Of a stretch of 64,000 bases of DNA, positions 41,008-50,027 are shown one piece after another. The notes beneath the pieces were generated by a model. The model was not told the origin of the DNA. It was given only the letters and a program-made list of their open reading frames with translations, and ran no database searches. Within the stretch, counting starts at the first letter, position 1. Each line of letters begins with the position of its first letter. The translations under genes were made by a program, and so were the position numbers. The DNA comes from Steroidobacter gossypii. GTDB taxonomy: Bacteria > Pseudomonadota > Gammaproteobacteria > Steroidobacterales > Steroidobacteraceae. The DNA lies in assembly GCF_016801985.1 (NCBI RefSeq), contig NZ_JAEVLS010000002.1, forward strand, positions 186,001 through 250,000. Reading direction: 5' to 3'.

Positions 41008-44000
41008 ATGAAGTTCGCAGGGATCGGCTTGGCTTTGCAGCTCGTCGCGCTGGTCGCTTTCGCCCAGGTGGGTGAGGCGCCGCCGGAGCCCGCCCCAACG
41101 GTAGAACTGTTCTCTCCTCGAGGAGAAATGCGCGATGTGCGACAGGCCACCGCGCGTTTCTCGGTGCCGATGGTGGCGCTCGGCGATCCTCGTCTGCCCG
41201 ATCCGTTCGTGGTGAGCTGTCCCAGTCCGGGTCAAGGTCGCTGGGCAGACGCTCGCAACTGGGTCTACGACTTCGACGCCGATCTGCCAGCGGGCCTGAA
41301 CTGCACGTTCCGCCTGCGCGACGATCTGCGAAGCCTGAGTGGCAAGGCGCTGGGTGGAACGCGCTCCTTCGCGTTCACGACGGGCGGGCCCGCCATCCTG
41401 AGCTCGTATCCCGACGAACGCTGGGGCCAGGTGGACGAACAGCAGATCTTCCTGCTCAAGCTGGCCGCGCCCGCCGCCACCGACTCCATCCAGGCGCACG
41501 CGCACTGTGTGGTCGATGGCATCGAAGAACAGATTCCGGTGGAAGTGCTGACCGGCGAGGAACGATCGGCGATGCTCGCCGAGCGCGGCTCGCTCGGTTA
41601 CCAGTACTTCACATTGCTGTGGAAAGACGCGATGGTCTCGACCGCGCGGCTGCGCAAGGACGAGATCGAACAGGCGGAGGAACGGATTGCGGTGGTTCGA
41701 TGCAAGCGTCGCCTGCCGCCTGCGACACAGGTTCGTTTGCACTGGGGTAAGGGGGTCAAGACCGTGAGCGGTGTGCCGATGGGCCGCACACAGACGCTCG
41801 CGTTCAAGGTTCGTCCTGCTTTTACCGCGCGCGTCGAATGTACCCGTACCAATGCGCGCGCTGGATGTATGCCGATGCAGCCGGTTCGCGTGGCCTTCAG
41901 TGCGCCAGTGCCACGCGAGCTGGCGCTTGCCGTGCGAATCAGAACGCAAGACGGGAAGGAACTCACTCCGCAAAGCTCCGAACAAGCGGCGCCTACGCTG
42001 GAAGAAATCACGTTCGCCAGCCCCTTCCCGGAAGAGTCGACGGTCGCGGTCGTGATGCCGGTGGAGCTTCGCGATGACGCCGGTCGCACGCTGGAGAACG
42101 CGACGCGCTTTCCGCTCGATCTACGCATCGACGCGTATCCGGCGCTGGCCAAATTCCCGGCGTCTTTCGGCATCCTCGAAGCGGAGGAAGGCGGCGTACT
42201 GCCGGTCACTCTGCGCAATGTCGAGCCCGAGTTCGGCGGGCAAGTGGAGCTGCCGGCGAAGTCGTTGCGCGTTGGTGCGGATCCAGCGGCGATCGCCAAC
42301 TGGCTGGAGCGAGTGCGCAAGGCGGAGGAGCGTGCAGGCCAGTATGTTCCCAATCCGGCCGCCAATAACGAAGACGAGCCGCAGGTCATCTGGCGCGAAT
42401 CGACCGGCTCGACTTCGGTGTTCGGCGACCAGGACGTGACCTCCAGCTTCATGCTGACCAAACCGTCCGGACAGAAGCCGGCCGAAGTGATCGGCATTCC
42501 GCTGCAGAAGCCCGGCTTTCATGTGGTGGAAATCGGCAGCCGACTGCTCGGCCAGTCGCTGCTCGGCCGCGATGAATTGCGCTATGTGGTCACTTCGGCT
42601 TTGGTCACCAACCTCGGCGTGCACTTCAACTGGGGGCGCGAAAGCTCGTCCGTGTGGGTCACGCGGCTGGATAACGGTCAGCCGGTGAAGGATGCGGCCA
42701 TCACCATCGTCAACTACTGCGGCGGCGCCAAGCGCGCGGAAGCACGCACCGATCGCGACGGCATCGCCAAGATCGATATGTCGTTGGGCGAGCCGCATGA
42801 CAGCGGCTATTGCAGCAACTGGTCGCCGTCGCCGCTGCTGGTCTTTGCTCAACATGGCGAGGATTTCAGTTTCACCCAATCCGGCTGGACCGAAGGCATC
42901 GCGCCTCATCGGTTCGGCTTGAGGACTTCCTCGGGGTGGCAAGCCGGCATCTATCACAGCGTGCTCGATCGGGCGCTGTTCCGTGCGGGCGAGACCGTGT
43001 CGATGAAACATTTCCTGCGCCGGCACGATTCGACCGGCGTGAGCTTGCCCGAGTCGGTCGCGGGCGCGCGCCAGGTGCGCATCACGCACAACGGCAGCGG
43101 TCAGCAATATGACCTGAAGGCGCAGTTCGACGCCAACGGCGTGGCCGAAAACCAATGGACCATTCCCGCCGAGGCCAAGCTCGGCGACTATTCCATCATG
43201 CTTGCCGACGGCAAGGACTTTCATCAGAGCGCGACTTTCAAGGTGGAGCAGTTCCGACTGCCTTCGATGCGCGCCAGCGTGGTGGGCTCGGCGCAGCCGC
43301 TGGTCCAGCAGGATTCCGCCGTGCTCGATTTGCACGTCGCCTATATGTCGGGCGGTGGCGCCTCTGGGCTCGCGACCAAACTTCGCACCGTGGTCGAGCC
43401 GCGCGCCATGCGATTCGAAGGCTATTCGGATTATCAATTCGGCGGCGCGCCGGTGAAGGAAGGCATCCGCACCGGCGATACTTCCTATTTCTATTCGGAC
43501 GAGGAAAGCGATGCGCCGGCAGCGACGGCGAAAGTGCAAGTGCTGCCTGTGACATTGGATGGTGAAGGGTCGGCGCGTGTGACTGTGACGGGGCTACCAC
43601 GGCTCGACACTCCGGCGCAGCTCACTGCCGAGCTCGAGTACGCCGACGCCAATGGCGAACTGCTGACGGCGACCGGGCGGGTGCGCCTGGTTCCTTCCGA
43701 ACTGAGCGTCGGTATCCGGCGCGACGGTTGGGTCGCAAGCACCGAGCAGCTGCGTTTTCGCGTGGTCGTTCTCGGGCTCGACGGTAAGCCGCGTGCCAAT
43801 CAGCCGGTCACGGTGTCGATGTATCAGTCGACCGCGTACTCATATCGCAAGCGTCTCATCGGCGGCTTTTATGCTTACGAGACGACGCGCGAGACCAAGC
43901 GGCTGCCCACGGCCTGCACCGGTGTCACCAACAAACAGGGTCTGGTCCTTTGCGATGTGGCTCCGGGTGTCAGCGGCGAAGTGCTGGTGCGAGCCGAGGC

Positions 44001-46782
44001 GGCCGATGCCCAGCAGCGTATTGCCGGCGCAACGGCGTCGTTCTGGGTGGCGGGCGAAGACGACTGGTGGTTCTCCGGCACGCAGGGCGATCGCATGGAT
44101 GTGCTGCCCGAGAAAAAAGAGTATGACGCGGGCGACACCGCGCGCTTCCAGGTTCGCATGCCTTTCAGAGAGGCGACTGCGCTGGTCACCGTTGCGCGCG
44201 AGGGTGTGCTGTCGAGCTTCACTGTGCGCCTGAAGGGTCAGGCGCCGATCGTCGAGGTGCCGATCGCCGATGCTTACGCGCCCAATGTATTCGTGTCGGT
44301 GCTAGCCGTGCGCGGCCGAGTCGAAACGAAAAAGCGCAAAGCCTCGGCTGGCGGTCCGGAAGAAATCACGGCGCTGGTTGACTTGAACAAGCCCGCGTAC
44401 CGACTGGGCATGGCGAAGATCAACGTGGGTTGGAAGCCGCATCGTCTGAACGTGCGCGTGACGCCGGATCGCAGCGTGTACAAGGTCGCTCAGAAGGCGA
44501 CGGTGCAGGTCCATGTCGAACGTGAGAACGGTCAGCCGCTGCCCGCCGGGACTGAGATCGCGCTTGCAGCCGTCGACGAGGCACTGCTCGAGCTCGCGCC
44601 GAATCCGACCTGGGATTTGCTGAGCGCAATGATGGGTGAGCGTGGCATCGAAGTGTGGACTTCCACCGCGCAGATGCAGGTGGTGGGCAAACGTCACTAC
44701 GGACGCAAAGCCGTGGCCCATGGCGGCGGCGGTGGTCGCGATCGCGACCGTGCTCGTGAGCAATTCAACAGCCTGCTGCTGTGGCAAGGCCGCGTGCATC
44801 TGGACGCGCAGGGCAATGCTTCGCTCCAAGTTCCGCTGAACGATTCACTGTCTTCCTTCCGCATCGTCGCGGTGGCTAGCGGCTCCGACGATTTGTTCGG
44901 CACCGGCACCGCTTGGATCGCCACCAGTCAGGATCTGATGCTGCTGTCGGGGCTGCCGCCACTGGTGCGCGAAGGTGATCGCTTTGCGGCGACCTTCACG
45001 TTGCGAAATACGAGTGATCAAACATTGCTAGTGGAGGCGCAACCTACGGTTGCAGAGCTGGGCGAGCGTGCGTTGCCGCCGCAGCAAGTGGAGCTTCCAG
45101 CCGGGCAGGCGCGCGATGTGACTTGGCAAGTGGTGGTCCCCACCGATGTTTCCCATCTGACTTGGGATGTAAGAGCCAAAGCCGGCGACTCGGCCACGGA
45201 CCGAATCAAGCTCAAGCAGGACGTGATCGCCGCGTATCCAGTGCGGACTTATCAGGCGACCATTGCGCAGCTCACCGAGCCGCTATCGATTCCCGCCGAG
45301 CGGCCTGCGGGCTCGGTGAAGGGCAGAGGCGGCTTGGAAGTCACATTGCGGGCACGGCTGGGGGATGGGCTGGACGGCGTTCGCGAGTACATGCGGATGT
45401 ATCCATACGTCTGCCTGGAACAGCAGCTCTCGCGCGCCGTGGTTCTGCGCGATGACTCGCTGTGGAAATCATGGACCGAGCGCTTGCCCGCTTACATGGA
45501 TTCCGACGGTCTGCTGAAATATTTCCCGAGCGAGTGGTTGCGCGGCGACGATACGTTGACGGCGTATGTGCTGGCCATTGCGCATGAGGCGGGCTGGCAG
45601 CTGGTGGAGCAGGACAGGGATCGACTGATTCAGGCGCTGAAGGGCTTCGTGGCTGGTCGAATCGTGCGCGGCTCGGCTCTGCCTACGGCCGATCTGGCGA
45701 TTCGCAAGCTCGCGGCCATCGAAGCTTTGTCTCGTTACGAAGCGGCCAATGCGCAGATGCTGGACAGCATCGATATCGAGCCGGATCTGTGGCCCACCTC
45801 GGCCGTGCTGGATTGGCTCAACATCCTGCGTCGCGTGCCCGACATCCGCTCTGCCTCGGAGCAGCGCCAACGGGCCCTGGGCATTCTGCGCGCTCGTCTG
45901 AATTTTCAGGGCACCACCATGGGTTTCGCCACGGAGCGCAATGACGCGCTTTGGTGGCTGATGATTTCGGGCGACTCGAACGCGAACCGCATGCTGCTCG
46001 GCGTGCTCGATGAGCCGCAATGGCGCGAAGACATCCCGCGACTGGTCCGCGGCGCCATGGGCAGGCAGTTGAGCGGACGTTGGAACACAACGGTTGCCAA
46101 CGCGTGGGGCTCGCTGGCGCTGGAGAAGTTCTCCGCCGCTTTCGAATCCACGGCAGTGACCGGCGCTACCGACGTGCGCTATGCCGGTAAGCAGCAGCAG
46201 GTCGCATGGCCGGCGAATGCGAAGAGCGAAGAAGTGAGCTTGCCTTGGCGCGAGGGACAAGCGTCGCTCGATATCACTCATCAGGGCACGGGGGCACCGT
46301 GGGCGATGGTTCGTGCGACGGCGGCGTTGCCGCTCGACAAGCCGCTGTCTTCCGGTTTCCACACGACTCGCACCGTGACTCCGATCGAGCAGCAGCACCC
46401 GGGTCGATGGACGCGTGGCGACGTGGCGCGTGTGACGTTACAAATCGAAGCGCAGTCGGACATGACCTGGGTCGTGGTGGACGATCCGGTGCCGGCGGGT
46501 TCGACGATTCTGGGTAGCGGGTTGGGCGGCCAGTCGGAGTTGCTGACCAGGCAGGAACGCCGCGAAGGCTGGGCGTCGCTCGCCTTCGAGGAACGCCGCT
46601 TCGATGCGTTCCGCGCTTACTACCGCTTCGTTCCCAAGGGAACCTGGAGTGTCGAGTACACGGTGCGCCTGAACAATCCTGGCGAGTTCCAATTGCCGGC
46701 GACACGAGTCGAGGCGATGTATGCGCCCGAGATGTTCGGTGAGTTGCCGAACCCTGTCCTGGTAGTGGAGCCAAAGCAGTGA
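41008..46782 (+). CDS. Bacterial alpha-2-macroglobulin with thioester motif (YfhM type)
   Basis: The 1924-residue exported protein has a signal peptide MKFAGIGLALQLVALVAFAQ. It contains multiple macroglobulin-like beta domains (for example FNWGRESSSVWVTRLDNGQP, FRAGETVSMKHFLRR and LWQGRVHLDAQGNASLQVPL) and a thioester motif C1469-L-E-Q1472 in MYPYVCLEQQLSRAV. A helical toroid and C-terminal receptor-like domain follow. It should act in the periplasm to trap intruding proteases after cleavage of its bait region. The usual partner PBP1C is encoded next, overlapping by 4 bp (GTGA). ATG 41008 fits the signal peptide and a GGAGGA box. Confidence 0.92.
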   Translation: MKFAGIGLALQLVALVAFAQVGEAPPEPAPTVELFSPRGEMRDVRQATARFSVPMVALGDPRLPDPFVVSCPSPGQGRWADARNWVYDFDADLPAGLNCTFRLRDDLRSLSGKALGGTRSFAFTTGGPAILSSYPDERWGQVDEQQIFLLKLAAPAATDSIQAHAHCVVDGIEEQIPVEVLTGEERSAMLAERGSLGYQYFTLLWKDAMVSTARLRKDEIEQAEERIAVVRCKRRLPPATQVRLHWGKGVKTVSGVPMGRTQTLAFKVRPAFTARVECTRTNARAGCMPMQPVRVAFSAPVPRELALAVRIRTQDGKELTPQSSEQAAPTLEEITFASPFPEESTVAVVMPVELRDDAGRTLENATRFPLDLRIDAYPALAKFPASFGILEAEEGGVLPVTLRNVEPEFGGQVELPAKSLRVGADPAAIANWLERVRKAEERAGQYVPNPAANNEDEPQVIWRESTGSTSVFGDQDVTSSFMLTKPSGQKPAEVIGIPLQKPGFHVVEIGSRLLGQSLLGRDELRYVVTSALVTNLGVHFNWGRESSSVWVTRLDNGQPVKDAAITIVNYCGGAKRAEARTDRDGIAKIDMSLGEPHDSGYCSNWSPSPLLVFAQHGEDFSFTQSGWTEGIAPHRFGLRTSSGWQAGIYHSVLDRALFRAGETVSMKHFLRRHDSTGVSLPESVAGARQVRITHNGSGQQYDLKAQFDANGVAENQWTIPAEAKLGDYSIMLADGKDFHQSATFKVEQFRLPSMRASVVGSAQPLVQQDSAVLDLHVAYMSGGGASGLATKLRTVVEPRAMRFEGYSDYQFGGAPVKEGIRTGDTSYFYSDEESDAPAATAKVQVLPVTLDGEGSARVTVTGLPRLDTPAQLTAELEYADANGELLTATGRVRLVPSELSVGIRRDGWVASTEQLRFRVVVLGLDGKPRANQPVTVSMYQSTAYSYRKRLIGGFYAYETTRETKRLPTACTGVTNKQGLVLCDVAPGVSGEVLVRAEAADAQQRIAGATASFWVAGEDDWWFSGTQGDRMDVLPEKKEYDAGDTARFQVRMPFREATALVTVAREGVLSSFTVRLKGQAPIVEVPIADAYAPNVFVSVLAVRGRVETKKRKASAGGPEEITALVDLNKPAYRLGMAKINVGWKPHRLNVRVTPDRSVYKVAQKATVQVHVERENGQPLPAGTEIALAAVDEALLELAPNPTWDLLSAMMGERGIEVWTSTAQMQVVGKRHYGRKAVAHGGGGGRDRDRAREQFNSLLLWQGRVHLDAQGNASLQVPLNDSLSSFRIVAVASGSDDLFGTGTAWIATSQDLMLLSGLPPLVREGDRFAATFTLRNTSDQTLLVEAQPTVAELGERALPPQQVELPAGQARDVTWQVVVPTDVSHLTWDVRAKAGDSATDRIKLKQDVIAAYPVRTYQATIAQLTEPLSIPAERPAGSVKGRGGLEVTLRARLGDGLDGVREYMRMYPYVCLEQQLSRAVVLRDDSLWKSWTERLPAYMDSDGLLKYFPSEWLRGDDTLTAYVLAIAHEAGWQLVEQDRDRLIQALKGFVAGRIVRGSALPTADLAIRKLAAIEALSRYEAANAQMLDSIDIEPDLWPTSAVLDWLNILRRVPDIRSASEQRQRALGILRARLNFQGTTMGFATERNDALWWLMISGDSNANRMLLGVLDEPQWREDIPRLVRGAMGRQLSGRWNTTVANAWGSLALEKFSAAFESTAVTGATDVRYAGKQQQVAWPANAKSEEVSLPWREGQASLDITHQGTGAPWAMVRATAALPLDKPLSSGFHTTRTVTPIEQQHPGRWTRGDVARVTLQIEAQSDMTWVVVDDPVPAGSTILGSGLGGQSELLTRQERREGWASLAFEERRFDAFRAYYRFVPKGTWSVEYTVRLNNPGEFQLPATRVEAMYAPEMFGELPNPVLVVEPKQ

Positions 46783-48902
46783 AGTCGCGTCGAGTCATCA
46801 TCGTCGGCGCTGTTGCGGCACTGATCGCACTATGCGGCGTCGTGATCTTATGGCCCGAGCGCGCGCCGTCTTTTGAGGACGTGCGCGCGCAATTCACCCC
46901 GTCTGATGCGTTTCTGCTCGATCGCAATGGCGAGGTGATCGACGCCGTACGCATCGATATGAAGGTGCGCCGGTACGAGTGGCAACCGCTGAGCGCCGTC
47001 TCCCCGGCGTTTGTATCCGCGGTGATTCGAGGTGAGGACGCTCGATTCTATGAGCACGATGGAATCGATTGGCGAAGCGTTCTGGGTGCGATGAGAGATC
47101 GTTACCTGCGCGGCAAGCAACGGGGCGCGAGCACCATCACCATGCAAGTCGCTTCGCTGCTGCGGGATACGCCTCGACTTCGCTCTGGCCTGCAAGCCTG
47201 GACGCACAAGCGCAATCAGATTCGAATGGCGCGTGCGCTGGAAGCGAGCTGGACCAAGGAGCAGATCCTCGAGGCGTATCTCAATCTGTTACCTTACCGG
47301 GGCGAGCTGCAGGGAATCGCGGCGGCTTCGCAGGTGCTTGCCGGCAAGGTGCCGTCGGGATTGAGCCTTTCGGAGAGCCTTGTGATCGCGGCGTTGTTGC
47401 CGCAGCCGGGCGCGTCGCCCGAGCGTGTCGCAGCCCGCGCTTGCAATCGTGCGCGCGCTGCGAACATCGCGATCGATTGCGGCGAGATCAAGCTTGCGGC
47501 GATGACGCTGCTGTCGAATGGAGTCGAGCGATCGGCCGCACCTCAGCTGGCGCCGCAACTTGCGCATACCTTGCTTCGCTCGCCGGGTCAGCGAGTGAAA
47601 ACAACCATCGATGCCCGTCTGCAACGAACGGCACGCGCCGTGTTGGAACAGCAGCTCGGCAGACTTGCGGATGAGAACGTTCGCGACGGCGCCATCCTGG
47701 TCGTCGATAACGAGTCTGCAGATGTCCTGGCATACGTCGGTTCGGCAGGGCCTCGCTCGAGCGCCCGGTACGTGGACGGAGTGAGAGCGCTGAGGCAGGC
47801 GGGCTCGACGCTCAAGCCGTTCCTCTATGCGCTTGCCATGGAGCGGCGATATCTGAATGCGGCGTCCCTGGTGAAGGATCTGCCCGTCCACCTCGACACC
47901 GCCACGGGCGCGTATATCCCTCAGGACTATGACAAGGACTACAAAGGCCTGGTGAGCGTGCGCACGGCGCTGGGCAACTCGCTGAACATTCCAGCGGTGC
48001 GCACGTTGGTGCTGGTGGGCGTCGAGCCATTCCGCGATCGGCTCTATGAGCTCGGCTACGAACACATCACCGAATCCGGCGATTACTACGGTTACTCGTT
48101 GGCGCTCGGCTCCGCCGAAGTCAGTCTTTGGGAGCAGGCTCGAGCGTACCGTACATTGGCCCGCGGTGGCCGCAGCTCGCCATTGCATGTTTTGCCCGGA
48201 GGCCACCGCGCCGAGGAGCGAGCGCTGCTGCCGGCGGATGTGAGTTTCATCGTCGCCGACATGATGAGCGATCCGGCGGCGCGCACGCTCACCTTCGGCG
48301 TCGACAATCACTTGAACACCGCGTTCTGGAGCGCCGTGAAAACCGGCACCAGCAAGGATATGCGCGACAACTGGTGCGTCGGATTTTCTTCGCGCTATAC
48401 CGTCGCGGTGTGGGTCGGCAACTTCGAAGGCGACTCCATGCACGATGTCAGCGGCGTCACCGGGGCCGCGCCGGTGTGGCGAGAGGTGATGAGCCGATTG
48501 CATCGTGATGTGCCTTCCATCGCGCCCACGCCGCCAGCCGACGTCGTTGCCGTATCCACGCGGTTCGCCAATAACCTCGAAGCGCCTCGCCGCGAATGGT
48601 TCACTCGCGATCAACAAAGCACACCGCAGGCGACGGTCGCCCTGGCGGCCCCCATCCCACGCATTGCGAGCCCAGCCAACGGCATGGTGATCGCGGTCGA
48701 TCCAGATATTCCCACCGCCTATCAAAAGCTGCCCATCAGCACCGAAGGCGCCACTCGCTCCATGCGCCTGAAGCTCAACGGCGCCGAGCTCGCCCGCGCC
48801 GACCGCGTCACGCTGTGGACGCCCGAGGCAGGCTCCTACGCACTTGAGCTCGGCGACGAGCGGGGCAAGGTGCTGGATCGCGTGGTGTTCACGGTCCGCT
48901 GA
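46779..48902 (+). CDS. pbpC: Penicillin-binding protein 1C
   Basis: The 707-residue bifunctional peptidoglycan synthase has one N-terminal membrane segment (about 6-25). The GT51 domain carries catalytic Glu86 (GEDARFYEHDGID) and GASTITMQ (116-123). The transpeptidase domain carries Ser343-T-L-Lys346, SLN (GNSLNIP) and KTGT. A C-terminal ~85-residue beta domain of the PBP1C type is present (SPANGMVIAVDPDIP). The start is GTG 46779, overlapping the alpha-2-macroglobulin stop. The fixed pairing suggests wall repair where the macroglobulin stops attacking proteases. Confidence 0.93.
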   Translation: MKSRRVIIVGAVAALIALCGVVILWPERAPSFEDVRAQFTPSDAFLLDRNGEVIDAVRIDMKVRRYEWQPLSAVSPAFVSAVIRGEDARFYEHDGIDWRSVLGAMRDRYLRGKQRGASTITMQVASLLRDTPRLRSGLQAWTHKRNQIRMARALEASWTKEQILEAYLNLLPYRGELQGIAAASQVLAGKVPSGLSLSESLVIAALLPQPGASPERVAARACNRARAANIAIDCGEIKLAAMTLLSNGVERSAAPQLAPQLAHTLLRSPGQRVKTTIDARLQRTARAVLEQQLGRLADENVRDGAILVVDNESADVLAYVGSAGPRSSARYVDGVRALRQAGSTLKPFLYALAMERRYLNAASLVKDLPVHLDTATGAYIPQDYDKDYKGLVSVRTALGNSLNIPAVRTLVLVGVEPFRDRLYELGYEHITESGDYYGYSLALGSAEVSLWEQARAYRTLARGGRSSPLHVLPGGHRAEERALLPADVSFIVADMMSDPAARTLTFGVDNHLNTAFWSAVKTGTSKDMRDNWCVGFSSRYTVAVWVGNFEGDSMHDVSGVTGAAPVWREVMSRLHRDVPSIAPTPPADVVAVSTRFANNLEAPRREWFTRDQQSTPQATVALAAPIPRIASPANGMVIAVDPDIPTAYQKLPISTEGATRSMRLKLNGAELARADRVTLWTPEAGSYALELGDERGKVLDRVVFTVR

Positions 48903-48931
48903 GTTTCGCCTGGGGCTCGATGAGATCGTTG

Positions 48932-48949
48932 TGTCATGAGCTCATGACA
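48932..48949. promoter_or_regulatory. Perfect 18-bp palindrome after pbpC
   Basis: TGTCATGAG at 48932-48940 is followed directly by CTCATGACA at 48941-48949. It lies 30 bp past the pbpC stop and is followed by TTTT. It could be a weak terminator (7-bp stem, AGCT loop) or a binding site for a dimeric regulator of the downstream small gene at 49067, whose start is 118 bp away. Confidence 0.4.
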
Positions 48950-49066
48950 TTTTCAGGGATTCTTGCGCGAGTGGAATGAATCAAGTGCGCGCTGGTCCCT
49001 GTTTCCGCGGGTCGGTCACGAATAAGGTACGCGCCTTTTCGAAACCTACCTTCGGGAGTTGCTCTG

Positions 49067-49306
49067 ATGAAATTGCGTTTACTTTTGATTGCTGCCGCCG
49101 TTGCCACCACAACGAGCGTGGCGGTTGCCGACAATGCCGTGGCCGGCGAGAAGCTGGGTCAGCATCCTGCCGTCGTCGTTGCGCAGAACTGGAGCGCGCG
49201 AGGCATTGACACCAATACGTTCATCGTGGCCCATCCGGCGGGCCTGCAGTTGATCGCCACTCCGGTGAGCGAGAAGGACGCGCCGCGCGTTGCCGGGGTG
49301 AAATGA
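49067..49306 (+). CDS. Small exported protein of unknown function
   Basis: The 79-residue protein has a clear signal peptide (MKLRLLLIAAAVATTTSVAVA, cut near residue 21-22). About 57 mature residues remain, without cysteines, repeats or a recognised domain. A GGGAG box lies 8 nt before the ATG. It is preceded by the 18-bp palindrome and followed by an inverted repeat GCCGGGAG/CTCCCGGC (49315-49363), which may mark the end of its transcript. The periplasm is the expected location. Confidence 0.65.
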   Translation: MKLRLLLIAAAVATTTSVAVADNAVAGEKLGQHPAVVVAQNWSARGIDTNTFIVAHPAGLQLIATPVSEKDAPRVAGVK

Positions 49307-49438
49307 TCCAGACTGCCGGGAGGGCATGAGTCGCTGCCTGGCGCAGCCAACGGAACTCCCGGCTTGCCTTGCTGCTTATTCCTACGCGGGGATGCTCGCA
49401 TTCCCTTATGCTGAAGCCAGGGAATCCGCGGTGGGCGA

Positions 49439-49918
49439 ATGAGTGCCGGAATTGAAACTGCCCGAGCGCTTGCCTTGCTGATCACGGCCAATGCCGTGCC
49501 TGTGGTGGTGGGGAAGCTGGTCAACGACCGTTGGGCATGGCCGCTCGACTTCGGGTATGTACTGCCCGATGGCGAGCGGCTGTTCGGCAGTCACAAAACC
49601 TGGCGTGGTCTGATCTCGGGCATCGTCGCGGCTACGGCTGCAGCCGAACTGATGGATTTGCCTGGATGGCTCGGCGCGGCGTTCGCGGCGGTTTCGCTGT
49701 TGGCCGACGCGTTGTCGAGCATGGTCAAGCGACGCATGAAGCTTGCGCCTGGCGCTGAATCTCTGGGGCTGGATCAGCTCGGCGAAGCGCTGTTGCCGCT
49801 GGTGCTGTTTGCGGGAGCGCTGTCGCTCGAGCCGGTACAGGTGATCATCGTGACGCTCGCGTTTGCCATGGTCGACGTCGCATTCACCCGGCTTGGACAC
49901 CGACCCTGGCTGCAATAA
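49439..49918 (+). CDS. CarS-like (CDP-archaeol synthase family) membrane protein
   Basis: The 159-residue protein has four or five hydrophobic segments and the family motif GSHKTWRGLISG (about 50-61), followed by a KRRMKLAPGAESLGLDQLGEALLP segment (here KRRMKLAPGA and LDQLGEALLP) that matches the conserved nucleotide/polyprenyl-binding loops. Archaeal CarS makes CDP-archaeol from CTP and an ether-lipid precursor. Bacterial members are of unknown activity and may act on other phospho-lipids. It lies upstream of the SDR gene on the same strand. Confidence 0.75.
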   Translation: MSAGIETARALALLITANAVPVVVGKLVNDRWAWPLDFGYVLPDGERLFGSHKTWRGLISGIVAATAAAELMDLPGWLGAAFAAVSLLADALSSMVKRRMKLAPGAESLGLDQLGEALLPLVLFAGALSLEPVQVIIVTLAFAMVDVAFTRLGHRPWLQ

Positions 49919-50027
49919 GCAAAGCTTCCAATGTCACAGGGCGAGGACCGGAAGCGGAATAAATTACAACTCGTCCGGCTGCCTCGAAGTTCCTGGAACG
50001 CACCCCGCGTCCGGTGGCTTTGTTGGT

